Shown in pieces: positions 9,721 through 14,824 of a DNA stretch of 14,824 nt. Within the stretch, counting starts at the first letter, position 1. The number at the start of each line of letters is the position of its first letter. Under the pieces are notes generated by a model. The model searched no databases and was not told the DNA's origin. It was given only the letters and a program-made list of their open reading frames with translations. The stretch is taken from NCBI GenBank assembly GCA_027604665.1, contig JADGIZ010000377.1, positions 1 through 14,824 of the forward strand, written 5' to 3'. A program made the translations under genes and the position numbers. Origin of the DNA: Polyrhizophydium stewartii (lineage: Eukaryota > Chytridiomycota > Chytridiomycetes > Rhizophydiales).

Positions 9721-11187
9721 ATGGTCGCCGCTCCGGCCCCCGCCGCTCCCGTCGAGCGCGCACGGCCCGCCGACCCAGGGCCTTACCGCCGCACCAGCGT
9801 CTTCCGGCCGGACGCGACCAACGAGTGGGACCGCATGCCCGCCGAGCTTCAGCGCGCCATGCTCAACGCTGCCGGGCCGTTCACCAAGTTCGTCAACGGG
9901 CTGCTGCTTGCCGCAGAGCTGCGAGCCCTTCCCAAGCAACAGCTCGAGCAGCTCTGGCAGGATGCGAGCGATGCAGACTGGAAAGGCCGTGCGGACCATC
10001 TGCCGTGGACCGACATCACCAGCACGTCGCTCAAGCTGCGCCGCTCGTTGTTGGACCGAATCGCAGCCAAGCATCGAGCGATGCATGTATTTCGAGTCGC
10101 CACGCGCAACAGCTGGACAGACATGCTCGACTTTGAGCGCTGCGATGATCTCTCGCAGGCAGCGGCCCTCGAAGGCGCCGTCTGGCTTCTCGACGAGCTG
10201 ATTGAGAAGCGCAGGACAGTGGCGCCGAGCATGCTGCTTGTGCATATGGCGGCGTCCGGCGGCCATCTCGACGCCGTCCGCTTCCTCATCGAGCGCATAC
10301 CGCACGACGCTTTGCCTTATTGGGTCGGAGCATCTGCTTGCGAGAGCGGCAACCTCGATCTCGTGATCTGGCTCAAGGAGCACCACGTCAGTTGTCTGGG
10401 TCCGTCCGCGCTCGCCGGCGCAACTCGATGCAATCATATGCACATCGCGCGCTGGCTCGTCGAAAACACGGATGTCGAGTGCGATGTGCGCGCGTTCGAG
10501 TTGGCAGCCTCGAGCGACAACCTCGAGATGCTGCAGTTTTTGCTCGAGCACTTTCCCAATCTCTCAGGCATTCTCAACTCTGGTGGTGACTTTGTGTCGG
10601 CCGATATGGCAGTAATCAGCTGGCTCGACGAGCGCGGCCTTCTCAACTCAGCAGAGCTTGTCTCTCACTGTGTCAAGATGGGCAAAATCGATGTACTTGA
10701 GTGGACTTTGATGCGCTTTGGCGTGGTGCTCGAGGAGAAGGATCTCGAGTATGCATTCCACGTTGGACACGACAAGCTGCTCCGGTGGGCGTACGAGCGC
10801 GGCGTGCCATTCACGAATGCATCTGCCGGCTGGGCAGCAAAGAGCTGCAGCACCAGCGTCATGAGCTGGATCATCTCGCGCGACCGCGGTATGACCTCGA
10901 TACTGGTCGAGGAGACAGCTCGGCTTGGAGATCCATCGCTTGTTGAGTGGTGGCGTATCCGACATGGCATCGCCTTTGGCCAGCAGGAGCTCGAAACGGC
11001 GATCCTTTGTGCCAACAGCCCGCTTGTCAAGCTTCTTCTCGCTATGGACGACGTTGACTGGGATCTCGAGGCTGCTCGTACAGCCGCGGCACGCGTTCCA
11101 CTGTCGCGCAATCGAATCATGCAAGACGCAATTGATGCTGCTGCAGCTCGTCGCGACGCACGCGCAGAGACATCCAGCGCTGAATAA
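9721..11187 (+). CDS. Ankyrin-repeat protein with F-box-like N-terminus
   Basis: Single-exon gene of 488 residues. After a Pro/Ala-rich start (1-30) comes WDRMPAELQRAMLNAAGPFTKFVNG (from about 39), resembling an F-box-like helix pair and the opening of ankyrin families expanded in zoosporic fungi. From about residue 171 to 450 there are roughly ten degenerate ankyrin units. Examples are MAASGGHLDAVRFLIERI, ASACESGNLDLVIWLKEH, AFELAASSDNLEMLQFLLEH, CVKMGKIDVLEWTLMRFG and AILCANSPLVKLLLAMDD. Many carry Trp in the second helix (WL, EW, RWA). The ankyrin fold binds proteins, and the F-box-like part would suggest a ubiquitin-ligase adaptor, but that is inference. An in-frame ATG at 9352 overlaps the GNAT first exon, so I prefer 9721, just before the conserved region. 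Substrate or partner unknown. Confidence 0.88.
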   Translation: MVAAPAPAAPVERARPADPGPYRRTSVFRPDATNEWDRMPAELQRAMLNAAGPFTKFVNGLLLAAELRALPKQQLEQLWQDASDADWKGRADHLPWTDITSTSLKLRRSLLDRIAAKHRAMHVFRVATRNSWTDMLDFERCDDLSQAAALEGAVWLLDELIEKRRTVAPSMLLVHMAASGGHLDAVRFLIERIPHDALPYWVGASACESGNLDLVIWLKEHHVSCLGPSALAGATRCNHMHIARWLVENTDVECDVRAFELAASSDNLEMLQFLLEHFPNLSGILNSGGDFVSADMAVISWLDERGLLNSAELVSHCVKMGKIDVLEWTLMRFGVVLEEKDLEYAFHVGHDKLLRWAYERGVPFTNASAGWAAKSCSTSVMSWIISRDRGMTSILVEETARLGDPSLVEWWRIRHGIAFGQQELETAILCANSPLVKLLLAMDDVDWDLEAARTAAARVPLSRNRIMQDAIDAAAARRDARAETSSAE

Positions 11188-11212
11188 AGAATGAGGCCGT
11201 ACTCGGGAGTAC
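11183..11212 (+). promoter_or_regulatory. AATAAA overlapping the stop codon, followed by a palindrome
   Basis: AATAAA at 11183-11188 overlaps the TAA stop of the ankyrin gene (11185-11187) and is followed at 11199-11212 by the perfect palindrome GTACTCGGGAGTAC with arms of six bases. If AATAAA is the polyadenylation signal, the 3' UTR would be very short. The palindrome could equally be chance. Confidence 0.4.
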
Positions 11213-11355
11213 CGCACGTTGCGTGGTCTTGGAGAGCTCAGTATCCCGCTCCGCCTCAGATGCAGACACCAGCGCAGCAAAGATAATCGCCGTGTGCTGG
11301 CTCGGCTTGTTAAGAGGAACGAACAGTGTGCGACATATGATTGCGTTGCAAACAG

Positions 11356-12508
11356 ATGAGGATTTATGGAATGAAAGCGACAAAGCGCCGATGCGCATTC
11401 ACAGCGGCACACCCTTCTCGCCAAGGATGCACCGGATCGTCTCGTCGGACAGCTGCCACAGCTCCTGCTGCGACGTCTCGTCGAGTGCAAGCGCCGACGG
11501 CGGCTTCTCGACGGCCGTCGGCACAAAGTACTTTCCGGTGATCTTGTTCTTCTCGATGTCTGGATGCGTGGCGAGATACAACTGCGTGAGCGCACCGTCC
11601 TGTGCAAGGGAAGCCAGGCATATCACGCAAGTCAGCCATGTCTCGGTTCGCTACTGCGTCAGGCACACCGACGCTCACCTCGGGCTTGCTGAGGACATTT
11701 GCAAGGATTGTCATGATGATCTTGCCCGAGAATGTTTGTGCAAAGGGGCTGGTTGCGCCAGCGTTGGTGGCCACGCCGCCCGGATGCGCCGTGTTGACGA
11801 GCACGCCCGAGTCGGTGCCGAGCTGGCGTGCGAGAGAGTTGGCTGTTTGCGAGTTGGCCAACTTAGAGGCACCGTACTGCTTCATAAAGCTTGAAATTGA
11901 GTCGTGGTAAGTTTGGACAAATGCCTGGCGCCAGTCGATTGTCTCGGCAACTGCATGGTGTGCGTCTGAACCAACAAAGACGATCCGGGACGGCGCCGAC
12001 TCCTTGAGCTTGGGCAGCAGCAGCTGTGCGAGCAGCATGTGCGACAGGTGGTTGACCAGCATGTGCGTCTCAACTCCATCGACAAGCTCGAACTTTGTGC
12101 CTGGCAGATGCACCGGCAGATGCGGCGGGTCGGTCAGCAGCAGGTCGGGGACAGCAGCAGATGCACGGCGTCCTCACCAAACACGCCGGCGTTGAGCATC
12201 AGCACGTCGAGCCGCAGCCCCTTGGCAAGGAACCAGTCGGCAAAGCGCCGCACGCTGGCCAGGTCGCTCTGCTCCATGATGCCAAACTCGACGGTTGCGG
12301 CGGGCATGCCCGCCTTGGCCTTGATGTCGGCGACAGCGGCGTTGCCCTTGTCCTCGTTGCGGCACGAGACGATGACGTGCGCACCCTTGGCCGCGAGCGC
12401 CACGGCGCTGGCGAGGCCGAGGCCGTTGCTGCCGCCGGTGACGATGACGACCTTGCCGGCGAGGTCGGGGATGTCTGCGACGCTGAAGGCAGGCTTTGAC
12501 CAGAACAT
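11356..12508 (-). repeat. Duplicated block containing SDR copy 3
   Basis: Partner of the block at 6718-7870, with the same length (1153 bp) and no net indel. Positions 12148-12479 are identical to 7510-7841 of copy 2 (332 bp), and 11595-11685 to 6957-7047 (91 bp). Positions 12003-12226 are instead identical to 5833-6056 of copy 1 (224 bp), where copy 2 differs at about 15 sites. The block is therefore a mosaic. Confidence 0.9.
11399..12508 (-). CDS. SDR copy 3, classical short-chain dehydrogenase/reductase, three exons
   Basis: Paralogue of copy 2 with the same structure. Exons 12508-12178, 12100-11679 and 11599-11399 encode 317 residues; the introns are 77 and 79 nt with GTGAGG and GTGAGC donors. 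It starts MFWSKPAF. All catalytic motifs are intact: TGGSNGLG (24-31), NAG (106-108), Asn127, Ser155, Tyr186 and Lys190 in YGASK, and HPGG (216-219). It differs from copy 2 mainly in two places: the segment after FVGSDAHHAV (QTYHDSISSFMKQ against QTYEYTISNFMRQ) and the segment before the second intron (GKIIMTILANVLSKPE). These may alter the substrate-binding region. Predicted NAD(P)-dependent oxidoreductase, substrate unknown. It is convergent with the ankyrin gene, whose stop is 211 bp away. It has its own promoter with a TATA-like element. Confidence 0.93.
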
Positions 12509-13036
12509 TGCTTTCTGTGCTGTGGGTTTGTTGTGCCTGGTCGGTCGGCCCCCTTTTTAAACTGCCGGTGCCAGGGGAGTCCACCGCCAAAGACGATTTT
12601 CGGCCGAGCGGCATTGATCCGCGCGGAGAAACTCCTGCCGATCTGGGCGGCAGGCAAGCAAGTGGAGGCATTGCCACGCTCGCCGTGCATCTCCACGATA
12701 GTTTCCGCACAACGCAGCCGCCAAGTCAGCGTGCGGGTGGTCATGCCAGAGAGCCGATACACCAAGTCGACGTGTCCCAGATTCGAGCGCCAAACCTTGC
12801 GGCAATTGGCTGCTGCTGACCGAGCCTCGAGCGGTTCGGCAACCAGACCCGGACGAGAATGAGTCGTAGCTTGCCGATGCGAGACATCCCCGCACTGGCT
12901 TTGGTCACATCTCAACGTAGCCGTCCTCAGCCAGACACCATCGCATTCATTCTGCACGGCGCGGCCCAGTTGGCGACGAGCAGACGTTGCACGGGACATG
13001 CGCGCCAGAAGCCCGACGTCCGGCACTTGCAGCAGC
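12509..13036 (-). promoter_or_regulatory. Upstream region of SDR copy 3 and 3' flank of the NDUFB4-like gene
   Basis: This 528-bp spacer holds no gene that I recognise; the open frames on both strands look like GC-driven noise. Reading toward SDR copy 3, TTTAAAAAG at 12561-12553 lies about 45 bp before the ATG and is a reasonable TATA-like element. It is followed by an A- and C-rich leader containing ACAACAAACC and ending AAAGCA before ATG. The copy 2 upstream region has no equivalent, so the two paralogues may be expressed differently. Confidence 0.5.
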
Positions 13037-13844
13037 TCAGCTGTCCTGCTCGGCGGCAGAGTCGTCCTTGCTCGCCGGGCGGCGTGTGAGGAGGTTGGTG
13101 TTGCGCGTGGCGCCAGACACCTGCCAGACGTTCTGTATCGGACAAGCGTCAGGCCATGCACTTTCCGACTCAGACAGCGCAGAAGACCATGTAAGAGACA
13201 AGGCAAAAAAACATGCCTGGTACTTGACGGTGTTCCAGTAGAGCCAAGCCGGGATCAGGCCCGTGAGGATGAGCGAGATGGCGATCGTGCGGCGGTTGAA
13301 CTTGAAGTGCGTATGGGTGCTCTCACGCATGTAGTACCACTTCTCTGGTTGGGTGCATCGCGATGTTGTCGGCACATGCAGTCAGGCACACATTGGCAGC
13401 GTCGCCAGGTGTGCCGCAGGCGTGTGGGTGTGGTTGTCGAGTTGGTGCGAGTTCCAAGGGCGAAGCGAGTCAGCAGCGGCGGGAGAGTCGAAGCGGGCCA
13501 GTCGCAGCAGGAGCGCACCGATGGCAGGGTCGATCTGCAGCGATGGGGTCGTTCGAGCGTGCGCAGGCCAGTGGCCGGCGGCAGCAGCGCCGGTGAGGGC
13601 GAGGGCGAGGTGGACGGCGAGAGCGGTCGGGCATCAGCATCGTGATCGTCGTCTCAGCGAGGAAGGCCGGGCCGACACGCGGCAGCCCGTGCTGCGGCCT
13701 CTGGCGCGCGGGCGGGAAGGCGCGGGCGGGAGAGCGCGCGGGCTGTGTGCAGCGGGCTGCTGGCTAGGGCCTGCGGCACGGCGGGCGGCGGCGCGGCAGG
13801 CGCACCAGCAGAGGGGGATATTTGCCGTGCTTGTGGCCGCCCAT
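13037..13844 (-). CDS. NDUFB4: Mitochondrial complex I accessory subunit NDUFB4/B15-like, four exons
   Basis: Probable supernumerary subunit of NADH:ubiquinone oxidoreductase in the inner mitochondrial membrane. Exons 13844-13806, 13534-13519, 13344-13217 and 13132-13037 sum to 279 nt, or 92 residues. Exon 1 encodes MGGHKHGKYPPLL; the 16-nt exon 2 encodes IDPAI plus one base; exon 3 gives EKWYYMRESTHTHFKFNRR and one transmembrane helix (about TIAISLILTGLIPAWLYW); exon 4 encodes an acidic tail ending AEQDS. The DPAIEKW-to-FKFNRR stretch matches the pattern of fungal B15 proteins and parallels NPALLRW in the animal protein. Intron donors are GTGCGC, GTGCGC and, for the last, GCATGT, a GC-AG intron (13216-13133). 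That intron is 84 nt without a stop, so retention would keep the frame. A second acceptor at 13121 is possible. Exons 1 and 2 are my reconstruction. The gene is divergent with CBC20. Confidence 0.74.
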
Positions 13845-14092
13845 GGTCGTCGGTCGATGCGAAAAGACACAGGCGAGCGCGGCGGCGGCGAGTCAGCGGG
13901 CCATCACGCATGCTGAGGAGCGGCAGCACAGCGGCGCGCAGGACAGGGGACGCAGAGCCGGTGGCCCTGGGCTCCGCAGGCGCGGGAGAGGCAGCCGCAG
14001 CCCAGTCCAGAGTGCCGGCCGGTGCGGCGGTTTCTGGCACTTGAAGGCGTGAGAGAGCGACGACAGGGTTTGACCGACGACAAGCAGGCGCC
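13845..14092. promoter_or_regulatory. Divergent promoter between NDUFB4-like and CBC20 genes
   Basis: These 248 bp separate the two start codons and must serve both genes unless the promoters reach into coding sequence. The DNA is strongly GC-rich, and I see no TATA box or T tract like those of the ribosomal protein promoter. Confidence 0.5.
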
Positions 14093-14824
14093 ATGGCCGG
14101 AGTGGTTCGCCCGCTCGGCGCGCCGTCGACGTACAAGGACTGGCGCTACGAGGTGGGCGACAGCGAGGCGCGCAGGCGCTGCTCGTGCAGGCGGCAGGCC
14201 GGGCGGCTGACTGGGCGAGTTGGTGCAACAGGGCGGCGTCGAGCAGTTTGACCGGGACGTTGCCGTGTCGTCGACGCTGTACGTTGGCAACCTGTCGTTC
14301 TTCACGACCGAGGAGCAGATCTACGAGCTGTTCTCCAAGTGCGGCGAGATCAAGCGCATCATCATGGGGCTGGACCGGATCAAGAAGACGCCGTGCGGCT
14401 TCTGCTTCGTCGAGTGCGTGGCTCTCGCCGAGCAGGGGAGCGGCGCCGGCGTCGGGAGTTGGGGAGGTGGTGCGTTTTGAGGAGGCGAAGGTGGTGCTGA
14501 CGGAGTGGTTCAGGTTCTATCGGCGGCAGGATGCGCTGGACTGCATGAGCTTCGTCAACGGCACCAAGCTGGACGAGCGCATCGTGCGCACGGACGTGGA
14601 CCCGGGGTTCCGGATGGGGCGGCAGTACGGGCGCGGGCGCAGCGGCGGGCAGGTGCGCGACGAGCACCGCGAGGACTACGACGAGGGCCGCGGCGGGTGG
14701 GGCGCGCGCATGCGCGAGGACGAGGTGCGCGAGCAGCAGCAGCGCGACGTGTACGGCGGGCCCGGCGGGCTCGCGGACGTGCCGCAGGGCTCGTCGGACT
14801 TTTACACCAAGGCGTATCTGAGTG
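14093..14824 (+). CDS. CBC2: Nuclear cap-binding protein subunit 2 (CBP20), 3' end outside window
   Basis: Small subunit of the nuclear cap-binding complex; with CBP80 it binds the m7G cap of new RNA polymerase II transcripts and supports splicing and export. Exons 14093-14152, 14232-14413 and 14514-14824 (incomplete); introns of 79 and 100 nt with GTGGGC and GTGCGT donors and CTGAC branch sites. The exons give about 184 residues in the window. The RRM has RNP2 as LYVGNLSF and RNP1 as CGFCFVEFY, the latter restored by splicing across intron 2. Then come [15 protein letters not shown] and [22 protein letters not shown], the signature C-terminal cap-binding region. After the usual end of the animal protein the frame continues with a charged Gln/Arg-rich tail ([10 protein letters not shown]) and has not stopped at the edge. 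Divergent with the NDUFB4-like gene. Confidence 0.95.

Noticed and set aside
9372..9722. Upstream in-frame extension of the GNAT protein
   Set aside because: Open frame explained by GC content; the family domain starts a few residues after the Met at 9371.
6718..12508. Mobile element carrying the SDR copies
   Set aside because: No terminal repeats, target-site duplication or transposase; the duplicated block is limited to one gene.
12199..13206. 335-residue minus-strand open frame
   Set aside because: Its 3' part is the SDR copy 3 first exon in the wrong frame and the rest shows no domain.

Overview
The window looks like nuclear DNA of a GC-rich, gene-dense fungus. Evidence: spliced eukaryotic ribosomal protein genes, a TAH18/NDOR1-type diflavin reductase, a nuclear cap-binding subunit, a probable complex I accessory subunit, and many short introns (mostly 49-200 nt), many with a CTGAC or CTGAT branch-like motif near the acceptor. 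An ankyrin-type protein with an F-box-like start (WDRMPAELQ) resembles families expanded in zoosporic fungi, so a chytrid is my best guess. That placement is inference from family resemblance, not from a search.

Layout, left to right. A first exon of a Rossmann-type nucleotide-binding protein (minus) runs off the left edge. RPS9/uS4 (minus, four exons) and RPL21/eL21 (plus, two exons) diverge from a 211-bp spacer with poly(dA:dT) tracts. RPL21 converges, with an 80-bp gap, on a nine-exon TAH18/NDOR1 gene (minus). Then come three paralogous short-chain dehydrogenase (SDR) genes, all minus: copy 1 (5305-6341), copy 2 (6761-7870) and copy 3 (11399-12508). Between copies 2 and 3 lie a divergent pair, a GNAT acetyltransferase (minus) and an ankyrin-repeat protein (plus). 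At the right, a four-exon complex I NDUFB4-like gene (minus) diverges from CBC20/NCBP2 (plus), which runs off the right edge.

The housekeeping genes serve translation, cytosolic Fe-S cluster assembly, respiration and cap binding. They share no pathway and are simply neighbours, in several cases sharing a divergent promoter. The accessory part is the SDR cluster. Copies 2 and 3 lie in 1153-bp blocks with a constant offset of 4638 bp, and copy 3 carries tracts identical to copy 2 in one part and to copy 1 in another, the signature of gene conversion. Copy 1 has lost the catalytic tyrosine and the HPGG motif and lacks the second intron, so it may be a pseudoenzyme. I see no transposon, CRISPR array, tRNA or rRNA, and no convincing unknown multi-gene system. 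Exon boundaries were worked out by hand from reading frame, splice signals and family similarity; each full CDS sums to a multiple of three.
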